Shown in pieces: positions 8,801 through 16,080 of a DNA stretch of 64,000 nt. The stretch is from Streptomyces sp. NRRL S-455 (GTDB lineage Bacteria; Actinomycetota; Actinomycetes; Streptomycetales; Streptomycetaceae), in the NCBI RefSeq assembly GCF_000717875.1, contig NZ_JOCT01000013.1:248001-312000 (forward strand), in the 5' to 3' direction. Under the pieces are notes generated by a model. It searched no databases. It saw nothing but the letters and a program-made list of their open reading frames with translations, and was not told the origin of the DNA. The translations under genes and the position numbers were made by a program. How positions within the stretch are numbered: the first letter of the stretch is position 1; the number at the start of each line of letters is the position of its first letter.

Positions 8801-9686
8801 GAGCGTCGTGCTGGTCGACGGCCGGGGCGGCCCCGGAGCGGGCGGCGGGGCCGGTGAGGGGCTGCGCGTGTGCACGGACGTACCGCATGTCACCACCTAC
8901 CTCACCGCCCACGATCCGGTCCGCATGCGGGAGTTCGCGCAGTCGCTGAGCGCCGAGCTGAAGCGGCGCGCGGAGTTGCTGGGACGGTCGGACTTCGCCG
9001 AGTGGCACACCGGGCGCGAGGTGTCGGGCCGTATGGTCGCGCAGCGCACGGCGATATCCCGGGGCGGCGCCCCGGTGGAGGCCGCCTCCGGTGCCGGGGA
9101 CCTCGACAGCCCGCCCAGTTCCACCATGCGGCTGCGGCCAGGAGCGGCCCGGCGGCAGCAGGAAGCGGCGCCGCCGCTGCCCCGGCTCGTCGTGGTCGTC
9201 GACGACCTGGACGCGCTGGTCTCCCCCGCGCTCGGTTCGACCGGACGGCCCGCGGCCGGATCGGTGATGCGCGCGCTGGAGGCCGTGGCCCGGGAGGGTG
9301 AGCGGCTGGGCGTGCACCTGGTGGCGGCCACCGGCCCGTGCCCGCGTACGGCGGAGACGGAACCGGCGCGCCGGGCCACCCTCCGCGTGACCCTGGACGC
9401 CCCGGCGGAGGGGCCCGACGAGCCCGCTCCGGGCCGTGGGCGCCTCGACCGCGCGGACGGGCGGAGCACCCCGTTCCAGGGCGGGCGTGTCACCGGCCGT
9501 ATCCCCCGGACGGCGACCCTGCGCCCCACGGTCGTCCCCCTCGAATGGCACCGCATGGGTGACCCTCCGGCCCGGCGTCCGGTGCGGGAACTCGGGAACG
9601 GCCCGACCGACCTGGCACTGTTGGCCAGCGCGCTGGAAAGGGCGGCGCGGGAGGTCGCGGCGGCCAAGGTGCCGTCACTTCTGTAG
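5829..9686 (+). CDS. FHA-domain protein with EccC/EssC-like ATPase region
   Basis: Large protein of about 1285 residues. Residues about 95-190 form an FHA (phosphothreonine-binding) domain with GRS, SRLH and STNGT signatures. About residues 190-560 are Gly/Pro/Arg/Ser-rich low complexity and include a duplicated 42-bp segment. The C-terminal half follows the layout of type VII secretion ATPases EccC/EssC (LWERGPGHPEALAVRLGT, then LAGPRARL and WLPHVRPG). It ends in a P-loop domain with GPPGSGRT (965-972) and VVVVDDLDAL. The P-loop Lys is Arg and the Walker B acid is Asp-Asp, so ATP hydrolysis is doubtful. No membrane helix is evident and no ESX genes adjoin. I chose the ATG at 5829 because the FHA-type N-terminus begins there and the 57 upstream codons look non-coding. 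Divergence from pkaA suggests an FHA reader of kinase output. Confidence 0.75.
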   Translation: MQIRLTVVDPQGPTVPGRDRAPRSDVLVTAPAGTALAAVASALAQVVQGGDGSGSPVLYAGEQRLDTQRCTLGEPPLTDGAVLSVGAPGEPEPHPELEDAPAQLQVVAGPDAGGVHLLHGGEIRIGRSADADVPLDDPDVSRLHCAVTVGADGRVSVADLDSTNGTTLDGTRVGTRQVHFAPGALLRIGESALRLAPAGGPGGRVDTTPDGEGHVRVPGPVPRVGGAETDARVPDPAAAGPSGPARHMYGSVSWGTQGTAGRGSGDSAVVPGQGGAPRVEGRRVSAAAQAARVGDTRPEDSGGQVHPGGGGRPGSAGGGTPSGTGGRGPYPEPAEGESGSGLGAPGTRASQARGDAAAVGSPDDSTRSAAPDGEIRTPRQRGAAGDPPAVTSPYGITSTPQRRDGTQSGLGAGDTHAVHAVGGAFGGGGEDGSGRRGGAADGLAAGAGSPGRRAGSDGRPPGADSPGRRAGTDGLAPGTDGSGRRGGAADGLAPGAGSGRKGTPLRGTDLPQGTRRRGGLGAWARRLAGGRGEQDTAPARGAYEDEPAGVAAERPAVAPAVPETWPDPAAVLLTALGPGPRLWERGPGHPEALAVRLGTADRAAPDGSGLLPAVPVTAGLREVGALGLAGPRARLTGLARAVLAQLAALHSPDTLEIVLIAADRSRPLEERTAEWSWLGWLPHVRPGHGQDCRLLLAHDREQAAARTDELLRRLEDELAEAGPAAGDAPASTVRPGGVPRRPSWAQDDPAADATDGFPGPYTVLVVDGDPGGAGLRDAVARLALEGPRAGIHVVCLAETAAASPASPVTETYEAACSVSPTFRQCGAVALLSGDVATALRLMRVARVGAGSAPAGPVGHGTVATVDAVSAAWAERFGRALAPLRTDGASSERQPRVSAPLPQAARLLDELGLARATPASLMARWADAADDSEALGGRVRAVLGAGPRGPVCADLVAQGPHLLIEGPPGSGRTELLRAVVASLAAAERPDRLSVVLVDGRGGPGAGGGAGEGLRVCTDVPHVTTYLTAHDPVRMREFAQSLSAELKRRAELLGRSDFAEWHTGREVSGRMVAQRTAISRGGAPVEAASGAGDLDSPPSSTMRLRPGAARRQQEAAPPLPRLVVVVDDLDALVSPALGSTGRPAAGSVMRALEAVAREGERLGVHLVAATGPCPRTAETEPARRATLRVTLDAPAEGPDEPAPGRGRLDRADGRSTPFQGGRVTGRIPRTATLRPTVVPLEWHRMGDPPARRPVRELGNGPTDLALLASALERAAREVAAAKVPSLL
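7118..7306 (+). repeat. Two identical 42-bp repeats inside the FHA gene
   Basis: Bases 7118-7159 and 7265-7306 are identical over 42 bp, 147 bp apart (a multiple of three). They lie in the low-complexity linker and encode repeated Gly/Arg/Ser-rich peptide (DGSGRRGGAADGLA). Confidence 0.9.
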
Positions 9687-9727
9687 CGGTCCGCAGCACT
9701 GGCCGAATGCCGACCACGTCCGTTGAT

Positions 9728-9743
9728 CAGGGACGAGTCCCTG
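9728..9743. promoter_or_regulatory. Candidate operator before the sugar-transport genes
   Basis: CAGGGACGAGTCCCTG is a 16-bp perfect inverted repeat with a 2-base centre, about 130 bases upstream of the solute-binding protein start. The arms are too close for a good RNA hairpin, so a repressor site is more likely than a terminator. No regulator gene adjoins, so this is tentative. Confidence 0.35.
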
Positions 9744-9871
9744 GTCACGACGGGGTCACGATCCCCCGCTTGACAGCCGACGCCATCTTGCCGCCCCCGC
9801 ACACCGGGCGTAGACCAGATCGCACGGGAGCGCGCTCGACGTTCGACGAGGGAACGAAGAACGGGGCAGTC

Positions 9872-11284
9872 ATGCGCATGACGAGCAGCACCATCCGGAA
9901 ACGTTGGTCGCCCGAACGGAACAAGGCGACCCCTCACAGCCGCAGGGCCACCAGAGCCGCGGCGGCCGTCGCCGCGGGAGCGCTCGCGCTCTCGCTCACC
10001 GCCTGCGGAGGCGACGACAACGGCAACAGCGGAAACACGGGCAACAGCGAGGAGACCGCCAGCCAGGTCACCCTGCCGAAGCTGGACGGGACGAGCCTGG
10101 AGATCGCCGCCGTGTGGAGCGGTACCGAACAGGCCAACTTCAAGAAGGTCCTGGAGGAGTTCGAGAAGCGCACGGGCGCCACGGTCACGTTCGTGCCCGC
10201 CCAGGACCCGATCATCAACTTCATCGGCTCGAAGGTGGCCGGCGGGCAGCCGCCGGACATCGCGATGCTGCCGCAGCCGGGCGCCATCAAGCAGGCCGTC
10301 GACCGCGGCTGGGCCAAGCCGCTCGGCTCCGAGGCGCAGAAGGAGCTCGGCGAGAACTACTCGCAGGGCTGGCAGGACATCGGAAAGGTGAACGGCAAGC
10401 AGTACGGCGTCTACTACAAGGCCGCCAACAAGTCCCTGATCTGGTACAACAACCAGGTCTTCGAGAACGCCGGGGCGAAGGAGCCCGAGACCTGGCCGGA
10501 TCTGCTCAACACGGCGCAGACGGTCTTCGACTCCGGCGTCACCCCGTTCTCCGTCGGCGCGGCCGAGGGCTGGACGCTGACCGACTGGTTCGAGAACGTC
10601 TACCTCTCCCAGGCCGGACCGGAGAAGTACGACCAGCTGGCCAAGCACGAGATCAAGTGGACGGACCCGTCCGTGAAGGACGCGCTGACCACCCTCGCGC
10701 AGGTCTGGGGCAAGCCGGACTACATCGCGGGCGGGGCGAACGGGGCGTTGCAGACCGACTTCCCGGCCTCCGTCACCCAGGTCTTCACCGGCGGGGACCA
10801 GCCGAAGGCGGCGATGGTCGCCGCGGGTGACTTCGCGCAGGTCAACATCCCGTCGAGCATGAAGATCGGCACGGACGCGAAGGTCTTCCCGTTCCCGGCC
10901 GTGGGTGACCAGGGTCCGGTGGTCTCGGGCGGCGACGCGGCCGTGATCCTCGAGGACTCCAAGGGGTCCCAGGCCCTGGCCACCTGGCTCGCCTCGCCGG
11001 ACGCGGCGCAGATCCAGGCCAAGCTGGGCGGCTACCTGTCACCGAACAAGAACGTGCCGAACTCCGCGTACCCGAACGCGGTGCAGCAGAGGATCGCCAA
11101 GGCGCTCATCGACGCCGGTGACGACTTCCGTTTCGACATGTCCGACCAGGCCCCGCAGGCCTTCGGCGGCACGCCCGGCAAGGGTGAGTGGAAGATCCTC
11201 CAGGACTTCCTGAAGAACCCGAAGGACATCGCGGGTACGCAGGCGAAGCTGGAGGCCGAAGCGGCCGCGGCCTTCGGGAACTGA
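9872..11284 (+). CDS. Carbohydrate ABC transporter solute-binding lipoprotein
   Basis: Extracellular substrate-binding lipoprotein (bacterial solute-binding family 1), 470 residues. It has a long basic N-terminus, a hydrophobic stretch (AAAVAAGALALSLTAC) with lipobox LTAC, then an Asn/Gly/Ser-rich tether. The mature part shows family features such as IAAVWSGTEQANFKKVLEEF near the start and PPDIAMLPQPG. It captures a sugar, probably an oligosaccharide such as an alpha-glucoside by similarity, and passes it to the two permeases just downstream. ATG at 9872 was chosen because the signal peptide begins there; the open frame extends further upstream without protein-like sequence. No dedicated ATPase is present, so a shared MsiK-type ATPase is likely, as for other Streptomyces sugar importers. 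Confidence 0.88.
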   Translation: MRMTSSTIRKRWSPERNKATPHSRRATRAAAAVAAGALALSLTACGGDDNGNSGNTGNSEETASQVTLPKLDGTSLEIAAVWSGTEQANFKKVLEEFEKRTGATVTFVPAQDPIINFIGSKVAGGQPPDIAMLPQPGAIKQAVDRGWAKPLGSEAQKELGENYSQGWQDIGKVNGKQYGVYYKAANKSLIWYNNQVFENAGAKEPETWPDLLNTAQTVFDSGVTPFSVGAAEGWTLTDWFENVYLSQAGPEKYDQLAKHEIKWTDPSVKDALTTLAQVWGKPDYIAGGANGALQTDFPASVTQVFTGGDQPKAAMVAAGDFAQVNIPSSMKIGTDAKVFPFPAVGDQGPVVSGGDAAVILEDSKGSQALATWLASPDAAQIQAKLGGYLSPNKNVPNSAYPNAVQQRIAKALIDAGDDFRFDMSDQAPQAFGGTPGKGEWKILQDFLKNPKDIAGTQAKLEAEAAAAFGN

Positions 11285-11289
11285 CGGAG

Positions 11290-12636
11290 ATGACGTCGGC
11301 CACGGCGGCAGGGGGCGCCAAGCCCCCTGCCGCTCCCAAGTCGCGCAAGAGCGTGACCGGCACGCGCAGGATGGTGGCGGCGCTGTTCCTGCTGCCCGCC
11401 CTCGTCCTGCTCGGCGCGCTCGTGGTGTACCCGATCGGGTACTCGGTCGTACGCAGTTTCTACGACCAGTCCGGTGACGGCTTCGCCGGAATAGACAACT
11501 ACAAGGCCCTCTTCACCGACGAGGGCATCCGCACCGCGCTGAAGAACAACATCATCTGGGTGGTGTTCGCGCCGACGATCGCGACGGCGCTCGGCCTGAT
11601 CTTCGCGGTGCTGACCGAACGGGTGCGCTGGGGCACGGCCTTCAAGCTGGTCGTCTTCATGCCGATGGCGATCTCGATGCTGGCGGCGGGCATCATCTTC
11701 CGCCTGGTGTACGACCAGGACCCGGACAAGGGCGTGGCGAACGCGGTGTGGGTGGGCGTGCACGACACGTTCGTCCAGTCGTCGGCGTTCCCGAAGGCCC
11801 ACCCGGGCCGCCAGTCGCCGCTGGAGCCGGCCGGCGGCGGCGCGTTCATCACCAAGACGCCGGTCAGCGCGGGCGAGGCCGTCTCACTGCCCCTGGTGGG
11901 TGTCGCGCCCGACCAGATGCCCGACGACGCGAAGCCCGCCGTGGCGCCGAAACCCGAGCCGGACGAGATCACCGGCACGACCTGGCAGGACTTCACGCGT
12001 GGCCAGGGCGTCGGCAAGCTCAACGGGGTCGATCCGTCGGAGCTCGGTTATGCGGGCATGAGGATCGAGGCCGTGAAGGACGGCAAGGTGGTGGCGTCGA
12101 CGACAGCCGGCGACGACGGCACCTTCACGCTGCCCGCATCGGCCGACGGAGCCCAGCTCCGGCTTCCGGCGAGCAACTTCAAGGAGCCGTACAACGGCCT
12201 GGACTGGCTCGGCCCGTCCCTGGTCACCCCGTCCATCATCGGCTCGTACATCTGGATGTGGGCGGGCTTCGCGATGGTGCTGATCGCCGCCGGGCTCGCG
12301 AGTGTGCCGCGTGAACTGCTGGAGGCGGCCCGGGTCGACGGGGCGTCGGAGTGGCAGGTGTTCAGACGGGTCACGGTGCCGTTGCTGGCACCGGTCCTCG
12401 CCGTCGTCACCGTCACCCTGATGATCAACGTGCTGAAGATCTTCGACCTGGTCTTCATCATCGCCCCCGGCTCCTCCCAGGACGACGCGAACGTCCTCGC
12501 CCTGGAGCTGTACCGCAAGGGCTTCTCCGAGGACCAGCCGGGCATCGCCAGCGCCATCTCGGTGTTCCTGCTGCTGCTCGTGATCCCGGTGATGTGGTTC
12601 AACGTGCGTCGGCTGAGGCGGGAGGTGCGGCGATGA
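11290..12636 (+). CDS. Sugar ABC permease with large extracytoplasmic insertion
   Basis: MalF/AglF-type inner-membrane permease, 448 residues. Membrane helices lie near residues 30-55 and 95-140, then from about 310 to the end. The cytoplasmic EAA loop is VPRELLEAARVDGASEWQVF. About residues 155-300 form a hydrophilic insertion between membrane helices; its later part (YAGMRIEAVKDGKVV ... GDDGTFTLPA) looks like a carboxypeptidase-regulatory-like beta-sandwich. Ordinary MalF-type permeases of this branch are nearer 300 residues. ATG at 11290 lies 5 bases after the lipoprotein stop, and the downstream permease overlaps its stop, so the three genes form one operon. Substrate is not evident. Confidence 0.85.
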   Translation: MTSATAAGGAKPPAAPKSRKSVTGTRRMVAALFLLPALVLLGALVVYPIGYSVVRSFYDQSGDGFAGIDNYKALFTDEGIRTALKNNIIWVVFAPTIATALGLIFAVLTERVRWGTAFKLVVFMPMAISMLAAGIIFRLVYDQDPDKGVANAVWVGVHDTFVQSSAFPKAHPGRQSPLEPAGGGAFITKTPVSAGEAVSLPLVGVAPDQMPDDAKPAVAPKPEPDEITGTTWQDFTRGQGVGKLNGVDPSELGYAGMRIEAVKDGKVVASTTAGDDGTFTLPASADGAQLRLPASNFKEPYNGLDWLGPSLVTPSIIGSYIWMWAGFAMVLIAAGLASVPRELLEAARVDGASEWQVFRRVTVPLLAPVLAVVTVTLMINVLKIFDLVFIIAPGSSQDDANVLALELYRKGFSEDQPGIASAISVFLLLLVIPVMWFNVRRLRREVRR

Positions 12637-13547
12637 CGGCGGACGCGGGCAGTCTGCCCGGCAAGGCGGCGCGGCCCTCCGGGCCGGTGAAGGCGAAGCA
12701 CTCGCTGGCGTCCCGGCTGGTCGAGGGGGTCAGCGGCGGACTCGTGCGGGTGTTCCTCATCCTGGTGGGCCTTTTCTGGCTGGTGCCGACCATCGGCCTG
12801 CTGTTGTCCAGTCTCCGTTCGCCGGAGGACATCGCGGCGAGCGGCTGGTGGAAGGTGTTCACCGAGCCGTCCCAGATCACCTTCGACAGCTACTCGAAGC
12901 TGCTGCAGAACGAGGACATCACCAGCAGCCTGCTGAACACCGTGTGGATCACCGTCCCGGCGACCCTGCTGGTCGTGATCATCGGCTCGCTCGCGGGTTA
13001 CGCCTTCGCCTGGATGGAGTTCCCCGGCCGGGACTGGTGGTTCCTGGGCGTGGTCGGCCTGCTGGTCGTACCGGTGCAGGTCGCGCTGATCCCGATCGCC
13101 GAGCTCTTCGGCTCCATCGGCATCTTCGGCTCGGTGCTCGGCGTGGTGCTCTTCCACGTCGGCTTCGGCCTGCCCTTCGCCGTGTTCCTGCTGCGGAACT
13201 TCTTCGCGGAGATCCCGAGAGAGCTGCTGGAGGCCGCGCGCCTGGACGGGGCGGGTGAACTGCGGCTGTTCTTCCGTGTCGTGATGCCGCTCGGGGCCCC
13301 GGCGATCGCGGCTCTCGGCATCTTCCAGTTCCTGTGGGTGTGGAACGACCTGCTGGTGGCGCTGATCTTCTCGGACTCCGGGAGCCAGCCGATCACGGTC
13401 GCGCTGCAGACGCAGGTACGGCAGTTCGGCAACAACATCGACGTGCTGGCACCCGGCGCGTTCATCTCGATGGTGGTCCCGCTGGCCGTCTTCTTCGCGT
13501 TCCAGCGCCAGTTCGTGTCCGGCGTGATGGCGGGCGCGGTGAAGTAG
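12633..13547 (+). CDS. Sugar ABC permease, MalG type
   Basis: Second permease subunit, 304 residues with about six membrane helices. It has the EAA motif IPRELLEAARLDGAGELRLF in the cytoplasmic loop that docks the ATPase. The ATG overlaps the preceding stop (ATGA), indicating translational coupling. It pairs with the upstream permease to make the channel for the sugar delivered by the lipoprotein. A hairpin just after the gene probably ends the operon. Confidence 0.88.
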   Translation: MTADAGSLPGKAARPSGPVKAKHSLASRLVEGVSGGLVRVFLILVGLFWLVPTIGLLLSSLRSPEDIAASGWWKVFTEPSQITFDSYSKLLQNEDITSSLLNTVWITVPATLLVVIIGSLAGYAFAWMEFPGRDWWFLGVVGLLVVPVQVALIPIAELFGSIGIFGSVLGVVLFHVGFGLPFAVFLLRNFFAEIPRELLEAARLDGAGELRLFFRVVMPLGAPAIAALGIFQFLWVWNDLLVALIFSDSGSQPITVALQTQVRQFGNNIDVLAPGAFISMVVPLAVFFAFQRQFVSGVMAGAVK

Positions 13548-13566
13548 CTCTCAGTACACGGCAGTT

Positions 13567-13598
13567 GAGGGGGCGGGCCGGTCGCGGTGCGCCCCCTC
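13567..13598 (+). terminator. Hairpin ending the sugar-transport operon
   Basis: A perfect 9-bp stem, GAGGGGGCG with CGCCCCCTC, with a 14-base loop, 20 bases after the last permease stop. No U-tract follows. Confidence 0.6.
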
Positions 13599-13677
13599 GG
13601 CGTTCCCCCGGATGCCGTAGCCGCCGTAACCAAGTCGGCCCACCGGCCGTTCCCGGGCCGAACGCCCGCGCCGACCG

Positions 13678-15987
13678 ATGGATGGCCTCTTGCCCAGGTT
13701 CAGTGTGATTGTCCCCGCGTACCAGGTTCAGGCGTACCTGCACGAGTGCCTCGAGTCGGTGCTCTCCCAGTCCTGTCCCGATCTGGAACTGATCGTCGTG
13801 GACGACTGCTCGCCGGACGCGTGCGGCGCGATCATCGACGAGTTCGCCGCCCGGGACGCGCGGGTCCGGCCCGTCCACCTGCCGCAGAACGTCGGCCTGG
13901 GCCCCGCACGCAACGCCGGCGTGGCGCACGCGAGCGGCGACTACCTGCTGTTCCTGGACGCCGACGACACCTTCACACCTCATGCGCTGCGGTCGATCGC
14001 GGACCGGCTGAAGGAGACGGGCGACCCGGAGGTCCTGGTCTTCGACTACGCGCGCACCTACTGGACGGGCGAGGCGGTCCGCAACCAGGTGGCCCGCCAG
14101 CTCACCGAGCAGGGCCCGGCCCCGTTCCGCCTGGAGGACCGGCCGGGCCTGCTGCGGCTGCTGATGGTCGCCTGGAACAAGGCGTACCGGCGGGAGTTCA
14201 TCGAGGAGAAGGGGTTCGTCTTCCCGCCCGGGTACTACGAGGACACCCCGTGGACGTACCCGGTGCTGATGACCGCGGAGTCGATCGCCACCCTCGACCG
14301 GGTCTGCGTGCACTACCGGCAGCGCCGGCAGGGCAGCATCCTGCGCACCACCAGCGAGCGGCACTTCGACGTCTTCGAGCAGTACGACCGGGTGTTCGCG
14401 CAGCTCGACGAGCGTCCGGAACTGGCCAGGTGGCGGCCGGCTCTCTTCCACCGCATGGTCCACCACCTGGCGATCGTGTACTCCCGCCGGGACCGGCTGC
14501 CGCACGGTTCGCGCGCGGACTTCATGCGCCGGGCCCGCGCCCATTACCGCCGTTACCGCACGCCGGGCGCACCCCTCCCTCCCTCGCTGCCGGCTTCGCT
14601 CGAGCGGGGGAACCCCCACCGCTGCCGGATCCAGCACGTCCTGATCCGCTTCGGCCTGCACCGCACCTACCGCACGCTCCAGCTGGCGTCGGCCCTGCAC
14701 CGCGCCACCGTCCGGGCCGCCGGGGGGCTGCTGCGGGGCCTGAGGTCCGCCGCGCTCAGGTGTCACTACCGCGTGCAGCGCTGTCTCCCGCTGCGCGCCG
14801 ACCGGGCCGTCTTCACCGCCTACGACGGCCGCGGCCACAGCTGCAACCCGGGTGCGCTGGAGTCGGCGTTCCGCGACCTCGCGCCGCACATCCGCACGGC
14901 GTGGATCGCCCGTCCCGAGTACCACCACACGATCCCGCCGGGCACGCGCCGCCTCGTCCCCGGCACGGCCGCCTACTGGGCGGCGCTCGCCCGGTCCGCC
15001 TACCTGGTCAGCAACACCGACTTCGACCACCGCCTGGTCAAGCGCCGGGGCCAGGTACTCATCCAGACCGGGCAGGGCACCCCACTGGGGCACATCGGCC
15101 TCGACCTGCAAGAACGCCCGGCGGCCGCCCGCGGCCGGGACTTCGCCGGGCTCCTCAGGGGCGTCGACCAATGGGACTACGTGCTGTCCGCCAACCGCCA
15201 CACGACCCTCATTCACGAGCGCGTCCACCCGGGCCGCTACACGACTCTGGAATACGGCAACCCCCGCAACGACGTGTTCCGGACGGCGACCGCGGCGGAC
15301 GTGACCCGGCTGCGTGCCTCGCTCGGCATCCCCGAGGGCACGGTGGCGATCCTGTACGCGCCGGCCCACCGCGACTACCGCCGCTCCCAGCGCCGCAGCC
15401 TCGACCTGGAGCGGATCGTGCGCCGCCTGGGCCCCCGCTTCGTCGTGCTGACCCGCTCCCACCACGCCTACGCCGCCCCGCCGGCCGGCACCTGCGGCCG
15501 GGTCCTCGACGTCAGCGACCATCCGAGCGTCCAGTCGCTGTGCCTGGCCTCGGACGCCCTGGTCACGGACTACTCGTCCCTCATGTTCGACTACGCCGGC
15601 CTGGACCGGCCGATCGTGATCCACGCCGATGACTGGGAGGCGTACGAGGCGGCCCGCGGCACCTACTTCGACCTGCGGTCCTTCCCGCCGGGCGCGGTCG
15701 CCCGCGGCGAGGACGAACTGATCGACATCTTCGCCACCGGCCACTGGCGCGGCTCCCGGTCGGCCCAGTTGCGCTCGGCGTTCCGCGAGCGGTTCTGCGC
15801 CTACGACGACGGCCGGGCCGGCGAACGGGTCGTCCGCCGGGTCGTCCTCGGGGAGTCGGACCTGCCGCCGGTCGTACCGCCCGCCGAGCGCCGTCCGGTG
15901 CCGTCGGCGGTGGCGTCCATGGCGCGCGAGCCGCTCGCCACGATTCCGCTGCCGACCGGCACCGCCGTCGTCGCCGACAGCGCATGA
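13678..15987 (+). CDS. GT2-TagF fusion protein 1 (GT2 intact, TagF His replaced)
   Basis: Two-domain wall-polymer enzyme of 769 residues. Residues about 5-260 are a GT2 glycosyltransferase with intact motifs: VVDDCSPD, NVGLGPARNAG, FLDADD (D94-D97) and the YED catalytic-base motif. Residues about 390-750 are a CDP-glycerol glycerophosphotransferase (TagF) domain with YAPAHRDYR, TRSHH and DYSSLMFDYAGLDRP. The TagF motif HGTPLK reads QGTPLG here: the His thought catalytic in TagF is Gln (Q466) and the following Lys is Gly. The linker near residues 298-315 is encoded partly by an interspersed repeat found elsewhere in the window. Start codon is uncertain: ATG 13678 has no good ribosome site, and TTG 13690 would give LPRFSV like its paralogues. 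It begins the polymer locus. Confidence 0.85.
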   Translation: MDGLLPRFSVIVPAYQVQAYLHECLESVLSQSCPDLELIVVDDCSPDACGAIIDEFAARDARVRPVHLPQNVGLGPARNAGVAHASGDYLLFLDADDTFTPHALRSIADRLKETGDPEVLVFDYARTYWTGEAVRNQVARQLTEQGPAPFRLEDRPGLLRLLMVAWNKAYRREFIEEKGFVFPPGYYEDTPWTYPVLMTAESIATLDRVCVHYRQRRQGSILRTTSERHFDVFEQYDRVFAQLDERPELARWRPALFHRMVHHLAIVYSRRDRLPHGSRADFMRRARAHYRRYRTPGAPLPPSLPASLERGNPHRCRIQHVLIRFGLHRTYRTLQLASALHRATVRAAGGLLRGLRSAALRCHYRVQRCLPLRADRAVFTAYDGRGHSCNPGALESAFRDLAPHIRTAWIARPEYHHTIPPGTRRLVPGTAAYWAALARSAYLVSNTDFDHRLVKRRGQVLIQTGQGTPLGHIGLDLQERPAAARGRDFAGLLRGVDQWDYVLSANRHTTLIHERVHPGRYTTLEYGNPRNDVFRTATAADVTRLRASLGIPEGTVAILYAPAHRDYRRSQRRSLDLERIVRRLGPRFVVLTRSHHAYAAPPAGTCGRVLDVSDHPSVQSLCLASDALVTDYSSLMFDYAGLDRPIVIHADDWEAYEAARGTYFDLRSFPPGAVARGEDELIDIFATGHWRGSRSAQLRSAFRERFCAYDDGRAGERVVRRVVLGESDLPPVVPPAERRPVPSAVASMAREPLATIPLPTGTAVVADSA
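14586..14617 (+). repeat. Interspersed GC-rich palindromic element inside a coding region
   Basis: The 25 bases 14586-14610 match the reverse complement of 47881-47905 at 22 of 25 positions; the shared core is CGGCTTCGCTCGAGC. A GGGGG-AA-CCCCC hairpin (14606-14617) follows. It sits in the linker of fusion protein 1, where the paralogues have a shorter linker, so it looks like an in-frame insertion of an intergenic-type element. Confidence 0.65.
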
Positions 15988-16080
15988 ACGCGTCTCGCAC
16001 TGCGGGGAGCCCGCCGCCGCGCCGTGTGAGGCCGCCCCGCTCCTGAAGATCTCCGACGGATCTCCGACAGAAAGAGCAGA

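Noticed and set aside
9770..9816. TTGACA at 9770 with TAGACC at 9811 as a promoter for the sugar importer
   Set aside because: The spacing of 35 bases is far outside the 16-19 expected, and no -10 box lies at a proper distance.
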